Origin: Terriglobia bacterium | GTDB lineage: Bacteria > Acidobacteriota > Terriglobia > Bryobacterales > Bryobacteraceae | Direction of reading: 5' to 3' | Assembly (NCBI GenBank): GCA_020073145.1 | Contig: JAIQFS010000045.1 | Location: 1 to 45,236, forward strand | Length of the DNA stretch: 45,236 nt | In this document: one piece after another, positions 23,553 to 32,412 of the stretch | Layout: each line of letters begins with the position of its first letter | How positions within the stretch are numbered: the stretch's first letter is position 1 | Made by a program: the position numbers and the translations under genes | The notes under the pieces: generated by a model | What the model saw: only the letters and a program-made list of their open reading frames with translations | Told to the model about the DNA's origin: nothing | Database searches by the model: none

Positions 23553-25154
23553 TTAAGTCGAGTCCAATCCAAAATTTCTATAGGCTGCATGGGCCGGTGC
23601 GGGCGCGGCTAGCGACTCTACGGGGACCCCTGCCTGGGAGCTCAACGCCTGGCTCAGTTCGCTCTCGGTAATCTTCTTCAATTGAATGAGATACTCTCCC
23701 ATACGCACCCCCAGAGGGCGCTGACTCAGGGCGGCCTCGAGATCGGTCAGGGAGATGCATCGTAGACTGACCAGTACTTCGCCCAAACGGGGCCGGCGGT
23801 GAATCAGGAGAGGATTGACGGGGTAGACGTGCTCGGTTTTCCGCCAGGCCAACGCGCGGCGCCGGATGCGTGCGGCAGCGTACAGACGCACGGCTTCGGC
23901 CGTGGCCGCGCCGTTGACCGCGTTGCCCCAGAGGATGCGCAGCGGGGTGGCGGCCGCGAAGGCCGCACCGTAGATGCGAGCGCTGAGGGAAATGCGCACG
24001 CCGATCTGCAGCAAGGCCATCCCCGCCGAACAGAAGCAGGCGCGCGGAAGCCAGACTTGCAACACGCCCGGAAGATGGACCTCGGGAACGGCATGTCGCG
24101 CCACCGTGGTACCGACCAGCCAACCGAAGAACACCAGGTTGGTCAATGCCGAGAACAAGTTTCCGACCAAGCCCTTGCGGTCTCTCCAAAACCAGTACCT
24201 CTGGCGGCCGGGCGCCCGCCAGCCGTGACGCTCCCAACCCTGGAGCGTGATCCCCGCTACCCACCGACTGCGCTGCCGGATGGCCGAACGCCAGCGCCTG
24301 GGGAAATACTCGCGTGTCGCGACCGGGCCGGCGTCGCTTTGGCGGATGGGCAGGAAAATCTGGCGGTATCCGGCAGCGTGGATTCGAAAACCGGTTTCGT
24401 AGTCTTCGGTCAAACACTCCGGATCGAAAACCTGGCCCTGCTCTTGCCGGATGCGTTCCAGAGCCTCACGGACGAACCCGGTACCGACGCCGTTGCCGGG
24501 CAGGAACCCGCCGAGATGCTGGCGCACCGGAATGTCTTTGAACTGGTACTCCGCAAATTCGTCGCAGTAGAGCCCATGCATCCATTCGCGGGTGGCGGTG
24601 GCGAGCGGCAGGACCGGCATCTGAATCATCTGGTATTCTCGCGAGAACCAATTCACCAGGCGCAGGGATTCCGGATGAATCAGGTCCTCCGCATCGTGGG
24701 TCATGACGATTTCGAACCGGACCCGGTAGCGCGCTTCATATTCTCCCAAGGCGCGATAGGCCGAATTCAGGCAATCTCCTTTGGAAGTAGGGCCCGCATG
24801 GGGGCAGAGCGCCACATGCACGCGTGGATCGGCGCTGGCGGCCTGGCGAACCGCCCGGATGGTGGGCAGATCGTTGAGGTACACGCCGACGAAGAAGTCG
24901 TAGTTGGCATAGCGGATGACGGCCAGGTTGTGCTGGAGCATCTGCTGGATGACGTCGTGCTCCCGCCACAGGGGCACCAGAATCGCGATGCGGCGCTGGG
25001 GCGCACCGGTCAAGTCGGCTTCCGAAGGCCAGGGGAACGGTTTCCGGCCCTTGACGAAGCAGACCAGGTCGATGAACAGATCATCCAGCCCGCTCAACAG
25101 GATCCACGCCACCAAGCAAACCAGACACGCGGCCAAACAGTGGTCAAACCACAC
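23553..25154 (-). CDS. nfrB: NfrB-like inner-membrane glycosyltransferase with C-terminal MshEN domain
   Basis: A 533-aa protein starting at GTG 25154. A transmembrane segment (about residues 7-28) leads to a family-2 glycosyltransferase domain with RIAILVPLWREHDVI, an acidic THDAEDLIHP, TEDYETG and QRSRWVAGI (QxxRW), typical of processive sugar polymerases. Two to three membrane helices follow at about 340-420. The end (about 455-515) is an MshEN module (RLGEVLVSL, then RMGEYLIQLKKI), which in E. coli NfrB binds c-di-GMP and controls exopolysaccharide synthesis. E. coli NfrB is about 745 aa, so this is a compact version. The outer-membrane partner NfrA is not in the window. The sugar made is unknown. 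Confidence 0.85.
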   Translation of the reverse strand: MWFDHCLAACLVCLVAWILLSGLDDLFIDLVCFVKGRKPFPWPSEADLTGAPQRRIAILVPLWREHDVIQQMLQHNLAVIRYANYDFFVGVYLNDLPTIRAVRQAASADPRVHVALCPHAGPTSKGDCLNSAYRALGEYEARYRVRFEIVMTHDAEDLIHPESLRLVNWFSREYQMIQMPVLPLATATREWMHGLYCDEFAEYQFKDIPVRQHLGGFLPGNGVGTGFVREALERIRQEQGQVFDPECLTEDYETGFRIHAAGYRQIFLPIRQSDAGPVATREYFPRRWRSAIRQRSRWVAGITLQGWERHGWRAPGRQRYWFWRDRKGLVGNLFSALTNLVFFGWLVGTTVARHAVPEVHLPGVLQVWLPRACFCSAGMALLQIGVRISLSARIYGAAFAAATPLRILWGNAVNGAATAEAVRLYAAARIRRRALAWRKTEHVYPVNPLLIHRRPRLGEVLVSLRCISLTDLEAALSQRPLGVRMGEYLIQLKKITESELSQALSSQAGVPVESLAAPAPAHAAYRNFGLDST

Positions 25155-25212
25155 GGTTGCAGAGCTCCCGGAAAACAGTAGTAGGAACTCCGGCCTGGAA
25201 ATCTCAACTCGA

Positions 25213-25989
25213 TTAGCCTGCTAAAACGACCTTGGTATAGACGACGCGGAACCCCAGCCGTTCGTAATTGCGTTGGGACGCACTGCCGGGAAGGGCAGAG
25301 GCGGCCGCCAGATCGCAGCCCTGGGCCAGCGCTTCGTGGAGCCGGGCGGCGATCAACTCACGGTGGAGCCCCTGGCGCCGAAAGCGCGCGATGGTGCTAT
25401 CGGCGAACAGAGTTGCAAGACCATGGTTGACGGCCAGCGCCCCTCCGCCAGCAGCTTCGCCAGTCTCCGACGCCGTCAGATAGCAGAGAGCACCCGGCAT
25501 GGAAAAGATGGCGCGGCCGACGTTCATTTCGTCGTCGGTGAGTTCCGCCTGCTCGAAGAAGCCGTGGCCGACGGTGTGGGACCACAGCTCACTCTCCCCG
25601 TCGACTGCCCGCCGGGCTCGGGGCGTCAGGGTGACCTCCGCACCCGCCAGCGGCTTCACCAGCACGTTATTGAATTCGGTGGGACGGTAGCCGCGCTCGG
25701 CCAGCGCGCTCAAAAGGCTGGAGTCGGCCAGCGGGCACAGGTCGACGGTGACGCGCGCGCCGCGGCTGCGAAAGAAGGCCTCGACGGCGTCGAGTTCGGC
25801 TGCGCGGATGGGGCCATTCAACCCCAGGCCGACGGCGTGGGTGAGAGGCGACTCGGGGCCAAGGAAGAAGGCGACTCCGCCGGCGGCCTCGAGAATCGCG
25901 GAGCCCGGCTGGCTTTCCGTGCAGCCGCGTCCGATAGCCGCCTCGGCGGCCTCGATGCGGCGGGCCAGTAGCGCGTCGGCAAAAACCAT
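25213..25989 (-). CDS. GNAT-family N-acetyltransferase
   Basis: A 258-aa protein with a C-terminal GNAT domain: strand pair with GALCYLTASETGEAAGGGAL, then the acetyl-CoA site phrase ARFRRQGLHRELIAARL (R/Q-x-x-G-x-G/A variant, here RRQGLH) and GFRVVYTKVVL. The N-terminal 130 residues form a less conserved half, as in double-GNAT proteins with one degenerate domain. AGGAGG lies four to five bases before ATG 25989. The acetyl acceptor is unknown. It diverges from the copper operon. Confidence 0.85.
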   Translation of the reverse strand: MVFADALLARRIEAAEAAIGRGCTESQPGSAILEAAGGVAFFLGPESPLTHAVGLGLNGPIRAAELDAVEAFFRSRGARVTVDLCPLADSSLLSALAERGYRPTEFNNVLVKPLAGAEVTLTPRARRAVDGESELWSHTVGHGFFEQAELTDDEMNVGRAIFSMPGALCYLTASETGEAAGGGALAVNHGLATLFADSTIARFRRQGLHRELIAARLHEALAQGCDLAAASALPGSASQRNYERLGFRVVYTKVVLAG

Positions 25990-26004
25990 GCACCCTCCTG
26001 TGAC

Positions 26005-26010
26005 AGTATA
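26005..26010 (-). promoter_or_regulatory. -10 box TATACT for GNAT gene
   Basis: TATACT on the minus strand lies 15 bases before ATG 25989, with AGGAGG between them. This gives a short leader of about nine bases. No confident -35 is seen. Confidence 0.4.
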
Positions 26011-26158
26011 CGGGTCCGCCCGGAAAGGAGCGGCCGCGACGGCGATTCATGGGTGACGCCATCAGGCCCGCGCCCTCACAGGCACGGCGGCAACAGCCGC
26101 AGCCAGGTCGCGCCACAAACTTACGCGCCTCAAGGCCGGGTTGTCGCATCATATAGAT

Positions 26159-26374
26159 ATGGCGATCGAAACCCTCAACCTTACTGTGCAGGGGATGACC
26201 TGCGGCAACTGTGCGCGCAGCGTCGAGCGGAAGCTCGCGTTCACGCCGGGCGTGACCAAGGCCACGGTCAATCTGGAGTCAGCGCGAGCCATCGTGGAAT
26301 ATGATCCGGCTCGAGTCAAGCCCGAAGCGCTGGCCGCCGCGGTGCGGCAACTTGGCTACGAAGTGCCAGCATGA
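26159..26374 (+). CDS. copZ: CopZ-like copper chaperone (HMA domain)
   Basis: A 71-aa single heavy-metal-associated domain with the copper motif GMTCGNC, followed by [17 protein letters not shown] and the usual ending [12 protein letters not shown]. It carries Cu(I) in the cytoplasm to the exporter. The start ATG 26159 is preferred for length; TTG 26141 in frame is possible, and neither has a clear ribosome site. The stop overlaps the copA start as ATGA. The domain is strikingly like the HMA domain of the adjacent CopA, suggesting that a two-HMA exporter was split or a domain duplicated. Confidence 0.9.
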   Translation: MAIETLNLTVQGMTCGNCARSVERKLAFTPGVTKATVNLESARAIVEYDPARVKPEALAAAVRQLGYEVPA

Positions 26375-28413
26375 GCGTGGCGGCACCTGAGCGCGTGGAT
26401 CTGCCGGTGTCCGGCATGACGTGCGCGGCCTGCGCCCGCACCATCGAGCGGACGCTGGCCCACACTCCTGGTGTGGAACGCGCGCACGTCAACTTTGCCA
26501 CGTCCACGGCCACGGTGGAGTATGACCCCGGACAGGTGAAGGTGGGCGATTTTGTCGGCGCCATTGAAGATCTGGGCTATGGAGTGCCGGAAACCGAGGC
26601 GCCGCGCGATACCGAGGCCCTTCAGTATCGCCGCCGGCTGATGGTTGCGGTAGTGGGCGCCGCGCCCGTGCTGGTGTTGGGCATGGCGCACACGCACACG
26701 GCCTGGATTCAACTGGCGCTGACACTGCCAGTGATCTTCTATTCCGGCGCGCCGTTCTACATCGGCGCCTGGAGGGCGCTGCGGCACCGCTCCGCCAACA
26801 TGAACACGCTGATCGCGCTGGGGACCGGGGCGGCGTTTCTGGATTCCGTGTTCGAGACCGTGCGCGGCGGCCACGAGGTGTATTACGAAGCCGCGGCGGT
26901 GATCATTGCGCTGATTCTGCTCGGCCGCACGCTGGAAGCGCGAGCCCGGGGCAAAGCGTCGGAAGCCATCCGGCGGCTGATGGACCTGCAGCCTCCGACG
27001 GCGCGCGTGGTTCGAGACGGCGCGGAAGGCGAGGTCGCGCTGGAGGACGTGCGGGTGGGAGACCGGGTGGTCGTTCGTCCGGGCGAGCGTATTCCCGTGG
27101 ATGGCACGGTGGTCGAAGGCGAATCCGCGGTGGATGAATCCATGCTCACGGGTGAAAGCCTGCCCGTGGAAAAAGGGCGCGGCGCGGCAGTGTTCGCGGG
27201 AACCATCAACCGCTCCGGGGCCCTTCGATTCGAAGCGAAAAAAGTGGGCCGCGGCACCATGTTGCGGCAGATGATCGAGATGGTCAAGCAGGCGCAGGGC
27301 TCGCGGGCGCCGGTGGCGCGCCTGGCGGACGTGGTGAGCGGTTGGTTTACGCTCGGCGTTTTGGCGGCCGCGCTGGCCACGTTTGCAGCATGGCTGTTCT
27401 TCGCGCCCTTCACCGCCGCGATGGTCAACGCGGTGGCGGTGCTGATCATCGCCTGCCCGTGCGCGCTGGGGCTGGCCACGCCCACTGCGATCATGGTGGG
27501 GACCGGGCGCGGGGCCGAGCACGGCATTCTCATCAAGGGCGGCGAAGCGCTCGAAACCGCGCACCGGATCGACACGGTGGTGCTGGATAAGACCGGCACG
27601 CTGACGTTGGGGCGGCCGCGCGTCACCCGGATCATGGCGGCCGCTGGTTTTTCAGAGAATGAGTTGCTGCGCGTGGCGGCTTCGGCCGAGCGGTATTCCG
27701 AGCATCCGCTCGCCAAGGCCATCCTGGAAGCGGCCTCGGAACGCGGGATCGCGCTCGAGGAGGCCGAGGAGTTTTCGGCCACGGCCGGCCACGGAGTGCG
27801 CGCCCGGATCGGCGGCCGCGACGTGGTGGTGGGAAAACCGGGCGTCTCCGTCACCATCGACGGCGCTCCGGCAGGCAGCCTGGAAATCTCCGATGAGAAT
27901 AAGCCGGAAGCCGCCGAGGCCGTGGGCTGCCTGCGAAAGATGGGCCTCGACGTCTGGATGATCACTGGGGATCGCCGCGCCGCCGCGGAAACGGCCGCCC
28001 GCGCTGCCGGTATCGAGCACGTACTGGCGGAGGTGCTGCCGGATCAAAAGGTGGCCGAGATCAAAAAGCTGCAGGCCGCCGGCAAGCGCGTAGCCATGGT
28101 GGGAGACGGCGTGAACGACGCTCCCGCGCTGGCCCAGGCCGACCTGGGAATCGCCATGGGCACCGGCACCGATGTGGCTCTGGAAGCCGGCGACATCACC
28201 CTGATGCGCGGCGATCTGAACGGCGTCGCCGATGCCTTGCAACTCTCGCGCCGCACCTTGCGGATCATCCGCCAGAATCTGTTCTGGGCGTTCGCCTACA
28301 ACACCATTGGGATTCCGGTGGCCGCGCTTGGGTTGCTCTCGCCGATGCTGGCATCGGCGGCCATGGCGCTCTCGAGCGTCACCGTGGTGAGTAACAGCCT
28401 GCGGCTGCGGTAG
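26371..28413 (+). CDS. copA: Copper-exporting P1B-type ATPase
   Basis: A 680-aa ATPase that pumps Cu(I) out of the cytoplasm. It has one HMA domain (GMTCAAC, C18 and C21), membrane helices, the actuator motif TGES, the transport-site C362-P-C364, phosphorylated D406 in DKTGT, and GDGVNDAP near the end. The tail phrase YNTIGIP...[11 protein letters not shown] is typical of Cu(I) pumps. The ATP-binding domain looks shortened: between VVVGKPGV and [11 protein letters not shown] the usual 25-35 residues with the helix after VGN are missing, with the frame intact. Copper specificity is supported by CPC, YN and MxxSS. It is co-transcribed with copZ. Confidence 0.95.
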   Translation: MSVAAPERVDLPVSGMTCAACARTIERTLAHTPGVERAHVNFATSTATVEYDPGQVKVGDFVGAIEDLGYGVPETEAPRDTEALQYRRRLMVAVVGAAPVLVLGMAHTHTAWIQLALTLPVIFYSGAPFYIGAWRALRHRSANMNTLIALGTGAAFLDSVFETVRGGHEVYYEAAAVIIALILLGRTLEARARGKASEAIRRLMDLQPPTARVVRDGAEGEVALEDVRVGDRVVVRPGERIPVDGTVVEGESAVDESMLTGESLPVEKGRGAAVFAGTINRSGALRFEAKKVGRGTMLRQMIEMVKQAQGSRAPVARLADVVSGWFTLGVLAAALATFAAWLFFAPFTAAMVNAVAVLIIACPCALGLATPTAIMVGTGRGAEHGILIKGGEALETAHRIDTVVLDKTGTLTLGRPRVTRIMAAAGFSENELLRVAASAERYSEHPLAKAILEAASERGIALEEAEEFSATAGHGVRARIGGRDVVVGKPGVSVTIDGAPAGSLEISDENKPEAAEAVGCLRKMGLDVWMITGDRRAAAETAARAAGIEHVLAEVLPDQKVAEIKKLQAAGKRVAMVGDGVNDAPALAQADLGIAMGTGTDVALEAGDITLMRGDLNGVADALQLSRRTLRIIRQNLFWAFAYNTIGIPVAALGLLSPMLASAAMALSSVTVVSNSLRLR

Positions 28414-28483
28414 TTTTTGGCAGACCCCAAGAAACCTCCCGCCTTGTGCCCGTGCCAGGCGCGGTTCGGAAACCTCGAAGACA

Positions 28484-28498
28484 GGGCGCCTCGCGCCC
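28484..28498. terminator. Possible hairpin between convergent copA and hydrolase genes
   Basis: GGGCGC (28484-28489) and GCGCCC (28493-28498) form a six-pair stem with a three-base loop. There is no T-run on either strand, so a rho-independent terminator is doubtful. A second small stem, GGTCA/TGACC, lies at 28533-28547. The remaining 149 bases between the genes show nothing else. Confidence 0.3.
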
Positions 28499-28562
28499 GC
28501 CAGGAGGCATACGCCACTGGTGGACCTGCGCGGGTCAAGGAGTGACCAGGGGAGTTTACCGG

Positions 28563-29471
28563 TTATTTCGGCGTCTTCAATTCGGCGTACAGCTGGCCGA
28601 TGAAGCGGTCTCCCGTGGTGCCCACGCCCGTGACCTTGGAGTCGTAATCGGCTGTCACTTTGGCGGCCAGCACTTCTTCCTGCGTCTTGCCTTGCTGGAT
28701 CAGCTTGGCCACGCGGTCGCGGATCACCAGCATCATGTCGCGCTGCGCCGCTACGGCGTTCCGGTCGACCATGGCTCCGTGGCCGGGGATGATCTTGGTG
28801 TTGGGGCCCGCCATGGCGATGGTCCGGGCCAGCCCGCGCAGCATGCCGTCCAGGCTGCCTCCGTTGGCGCGGTCGATATTGGGGTAGCCGAGCGAGCGGT
28901 AATAATCCCCGGTCATGAGCACATCCGCGTTGACAAAGTGCACCAAGGTATCGCCATCCGTATGGGCGTGGGGGATGGGAATCAACTCGATGGTCTCGCC
29001 GTTCATGTGGAGCGTGACCGGCCCGTCATAAGTCACCATGGGAAGCCCTGCCGGAGTGGCGCCGGCGGCTTGCGCCAGCCGTTCGCGCAGTTCCGTGCGG
29101 GCCAGGATGGTGGCGCCCAGCTTGGCGAAGTTTTCGTCGCCGCCGGTATGGTCACCGTGCACGTGGGTATTCACGAGGAAGCGGAAGCGGCCGTTGGAGA
29201 CCGCACGGATCGCGGTGGCGATCTTTTCGCTGAGGGGGGCAAATTGAGCGTCCACCTGGAACACTCCGTCGGGGCCCACCAGAATGCCGATGGTGCCGCC
29301 CTGCCCGTCGAGAGTATAGAAATTGGGGGCGACCTGGGTGGTCTTGATCTCGACTTTGCTGTAGTCGGGTTGGGCCGGGGCGGCGCCCCGGTTGGCGGGC
29401 TGGGCCTGCACCGCCAGGACGGCTCCGGCCGCTAGCGCCAGGCACGAAAATCGAATCGCTGCAGTTCTCAT
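28563..29471 (-). CDS. Exported metallo-beta-lactamase-fold hydrolase
   Basis: A 302-aa protein. The start ATG 29471 follows AAGGAG by nine bases; an ATG at 29489 overlaps that site and is less likely. A signal peptide (MRTAAIRFSCLALAAGAVLA) is followed by the MBL fold: HVHGDHTGG (zinc ligands), a His in IPHAHTDGD, an Asp in LMTGDYY and PGHG. It resembles the large class of periplasmic MBL hydrolases related to subclass B proteins and quinoprotein-relay enzymes. The substrate is unknown; beta-lactamase activity should not be assumed. It stands alone, divergent from the zinc-ribbon gene. Confidence 0.9.
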   Translation of the reverse strand: MRTAAIRFSCLALAAGAVLAVQAQPANRGAAPAQPDYSKVEIKTTQVAPNFYTLDGQGGTIGILVGPDGVFQVDAQFAPLSEKIATAIRAVSNGRFRFLVNTHVHGDHTGGDENFAKLGATILARTELRERLAQAAGATPAGLPMVTYDGPVTLHMNGETIELIPIPHAHTDGDTLVHFVNADVLMTGDYYRSLGYPNIDRANGGSLDGMLRGLARTIAMAGPNTKIIPGHGAMVDRNAVAAQRDMMLVIRDRVAKLIQQGKTQEEVLAAKVTADYDSKVTGVGTTGDRFIGQLYAELKTPK

Positions 29472-29700
29472 AAATCGTTGCTCCTTCAACGCGGGATGCC
29501 GGGAGTGGAGCCGGCAAATGGCTGTCTACTCTGGCCGTTACGACCGGCATACATGATATCAGGTCGGGGAAAGGCGCCTCCGAGAGCTCCCAGTCTGTCG
29601 CAAATCCCGAGCGGGCTAACCTTCGATAACATGCCGTTGATGCCGCAGCTTATGAGAATTCTTGGCTGACTTACAACACGTATTCCAGGGCTTGTAAGGT

Positions 29701-29706
29701 TATAAT
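29701..29706 (+). promoter_or_regulatory. -10 box TATAAT for zinc-ribbon/TPR gene pair
   Basis: A consensus TATAAT within GGTTATAATCGC lies 27 bases before GTG 29734, with AAAGGA as ribosome site between. The same 12-base string recurs before fabD (36400-36411). No well-spaced -35 is visible. Confidence 0.5.
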
Positions 29707-29733
29707 CGCTCCGGGTACGCATAAAGGACAGCC

Positions 29734-32412
29734 GTGGCCTGCTTATTTTGCGGCAAAGATATCGGCCCGATACGGATCCTCCGCGACCGGGAGTTTTGCA
29801 GCCCGAAGCACCGCAAGGAGTATAAGGATCGGCTGCAGAAGGTTCTGGTTCGCGTGGGCGAGCCGGAGACTGTCCCGGCGGGCATGTGTACTTTTCAGGA
29901 TCCGATCCGAGTGCAAGCCGGCAATCAGAACAAGGCTGTCGCTGAGTTTGACTTCAGCACCAGCCCGCATCGCACTCAGTTTCCCTACTCCTGGACGCTG
30001 GCGATTCCCGAGGCCGGCAGCGGCGTTTTCTCGCACTTGACGTTGACCGCGCACGACGCGGCCAGTGCGCTTCCGGCGCGCACGTTTCCGGTGGAGGCGC
30101 TTCCATTCTTCGGCGAGAGCGCGGGTTCCGGCCGGCTCACCTTGCCAGCGGCCAAGCTGGGCGCGGTGGTGTTGCGCTCAGCGGAAGGCGGGCTGTTGAG
30201 CGAGCCAATCGCGCTCGACCATACTGCCACGAACACCACCTCCTCGACGGAGACGAGCGCCGCGTTGCCCCTGGCGATGCCGGCAGGCAACCTGGCCTTA
30301 CCGGGGTTCGCTTTGTCCGTGGCGGACTGCGAAGAAATGACGCTCGAGGCGGAGCCGGAGTTCGCGGAGCCCATCGCCGATCGCGATTTCGCGGTGACGT
30401 CCCATTTTGCGGAGGCCATGGAACCGCAGCCGAGCGCGCCGGCAGAGCCGGCGGCCCCGACCGAATTCGCGGTACCACCCCCGCTGTGCGAAGCGTGGAT
30501 GCCCAGCGCGGCAGCCGAACCGGTGGCCTGCCTGGTGCACCCGACGCCCGCCGCCGGACCGATCCCCGCAACGCCGGCGCTGCGGCTGCCGGAAGGCATG
30601 TCCGCGGAGACACGGGCTCCGCAACCCGCGCTGCTCGGCGCATACGGGAACGTGCAAGGTCTGGAACCGCTCGCCGGAGAGGCCAAACCGGCGGCCTGGC
30701 TGGCCCCTCAGATCGCAATGGCGTACGCGGTTCCCAGTCTGACGTCGCTGACGATCGCGGAACCCATGGTGGCGGCGGGCAGCGAGCCCTGGATGCCGGT
30801 GCCCGAGAGCGAGCCGGCCACCTGCGACGTGAGGCCGTCAGTGGCGGATGCCCCGGCAGCCTTTGCTTCCGCGCCACCGCAGATGCCCGCCCTGGCGCTG
30901 GGGCTGGTGGAAGACGTCCCGCAGACCGAGTGGATGGAATCTCCGGAGGAGCCGGAATTGGTGGCAGCGCCACCGATGTTGACCTCTCCGGTATTGGCGA
31001 CGCCGGCGCTGGCCCCGCCGCGGCCGGCCGCCGCGTGGAGCTCGCCACTGGCCCCGGTAAATTCCGCCCCAGCTCCCGTGGCGCGTTCGTCCAACTCCGT
31101 CACCAGCTCGCGCAAGATGAAGCTTCCGGCGTTGGAGACGGTGGCCGAGACGCGCGTCACCTTGCCGCAATCGGAGGCGCAGCCACAGCATCCGGAGCCG
31201 CTCAGCGAGTTGTTCGCGGTGGATTACCACTGCCAGCACGGGCCCGACGCCCCGTTGCCGAACCTGTACTGGACGTCGCGCTCGATCCGGTTGAACATGC
31301 CGCGGTTCGCGGTGCGCCCGATTTTCGACCGTCTGGAAGAGGCGCGGCCGCAGAAGCGCAGCAACCTGTTCAGCATGGCGGACGCAGCGGCGCTGGCGCG
31401 GCGAAAAGCGGCGCGGCACGCCATCACGGCGATCGCGGCCTCGGTGACGGTAGCGGCGGCTCTGTGGGTGGGCGCCAGCGCCGGCAAATTCGGAAGGGGC
31501 GTACTGAACCGCAACGCCAGCGAAGAGATGGCGGCCAATCAGACCGGAATGGGAGCTTCCAGCGCCGTGACGGAATCGTCGGGGCGGGTTTCCGGGCCGG
31601 CTCCCAGCCCTCTGACCAGCCCGGTGGCGTGGGTGAAAACCGCTGCCTCCAAGCGAGCGGCCGTGCGCCTGGGAGACAGCTTCCAGGAAGGCATGGCGGC
31701 CTGGGGCGCCAAAGGTAAAGGCTGGGTTTCCGGGTGGTCGCATAGCGCGGATGGCTACGTCCGGCCGGGGCAACTGGCGCTCTATCAGCCGACAGTCCAG
31801 TTCACCGACTACCGCATGGAATTTTTCGGACAGATCGAAAACAAGAGCATGAGCTGGGTGGTGCGCGGCAAGGACCCGAAGAACTACTACGCCATGAAGT
31901 TCAACGTGGTGGAGCCGGGGCTGCGGCCGATCATTTCGATGGTGCACTACCCGGTGATCGAAGGCAAACCGGGGAAGAAAGTGGAAATGCCGCTGTCGGT
32001 GATGGTGCACAACGACACGCCGTATCACGTGGCGGTGGAAGTAAAGGGCAGCCATTACGTGGCATCCCTGGAAGGCCAAGAGGTGGATGAATGGACCGAC
32101 GATTCGCTGCTGGCGGGCGGCGTCGGGTTCTTCTCCGAAGCGGGCGCGCGCGCCCGGATTTATTGGATGAAAGTTTCTAAGAACGACGACTGGTTCGGCC
32201 GGCTCTGCGGATACGTCGCGGGCAGCGCCGGACCGGAAGAGGATACCGCCTGGCTGGTGCGCCCGGAAATTCCCGTTCCCGCGCCGCAACGGCCGTCGCC
32301 GGCGCCCGCGACCGCAGTGATCTGGAGCGCGGAAGTGGCCGCGACCGGGGTCGGAAGATCGAAGCGGGGCAGGGCCTCATTGCAAAGGGGAATCGAAAAA
32401 TGGAGTTCGTGA
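29734..32412 (+). CDS. Membrane protein: N-terminal zinc ribbon, Ala/Pro-rich linker, TM, C-terminal LamG/DUF1080-like domain
   Basis: An 892-aa protein starting at GTG 29734, five bases after AAAGGA. Residues 1-35 have a zinc-ribbon-like start (C3, C6, C22, H26). A beta section follows to about 130, then some 330 residues rich in Ala, Pro and Glu. One transmembrane helix lies near 564-585. The end, from about 645 to 830, looks like a concanavalin-type/3-keto-disaccharide hydrolase-like domain (FFGQIENKSMSWVVRGKD, and YHVAVEVKGSHYVAS). The topology would place the ribbon in the cytoplasm and the lectin-like domain outside. The function is unknown. It overlaps the TPR gene by 13 bases, so the two probably act together. 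Confidence 0.8.
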   Translation: MACLFCGKDIGPIRILRDREFCSPKHRKEYKDRLQKVLVRVGEPETVPAGMCTFQDPIRVQAGNQNKAVAEFDFSTSPHRTQFPYSWTLAIPEAGSGVFSHLTLTAHDAASALPARTFPVEALPFFGESAGSGRLTLPAAKLGAVVLRSAEGGLLSEPIALDHTATNTTSSTETSAALPLAMPAGNLALPGFALSVADCEEMTLEAEPEFAEPIADRDFAVTSHFAEAMEPQPSAPAEPAAPTEFAVPPPLCEAWMPSAAAEPVACLVHPTPAAGPIPATPALRLPEGMSAETRAPQPALLGAYGNVQGLEPLAGEAKPAAWLAPQIAMAYAVPSLTSLTIAEPMVAAGSEPWMPVPESEPATCDVRPSVADAPAAFASAPPQMPALALGLVEDVPQTEWMESPEEPELVAAPPMLTSPVLATPALAPPRPAAAWSSPLAPVNSAPAPVARSSNSVTSSRKMKLPALETVAETRVTLPQSEAQPQHPEPLSELFAVDYHCQHGPDAPLPNLYWTSRSIRLNMPRFAVRPIFDRLEEARPQKRSNLFSMADAAALARRKAARHAITAIAASVTVAAALWVGASAGKFGRGVLNRNASEEMAANQTGMGASSAVTESSGRVSGPAPSPLTSPVAWVKTAASKRAAVRLGDSFQEGMAAWGAKGKGWVSGWSHSADGYVRPGQLALYQPTVQFTDYRMEFFGQIENKSMSWVVRGKDPKNYYAMKFNVVEPGLRPIISMVHYPVIEGKPGKKVEMPLSVMVHNDTPYHVAVEVKGSHYVASLEGQEVDEWTDDSLLAGGVGFFSEAGARARIYWMKVSKNDDWFGRLCGYVAGSAGPEEDTAWLVRPEIPVPAPQRPSPAPATAVIWSAEVAATGVGRSKRGRASLQRGIEKWSS

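Noticed and set aside
28563-29471. Antibiotic-resistance beta-lactamase
   Set aside because: The zinc motifs fit the fold in general, but nothing specific to true beta-lactamases or to a resistance context is visible.
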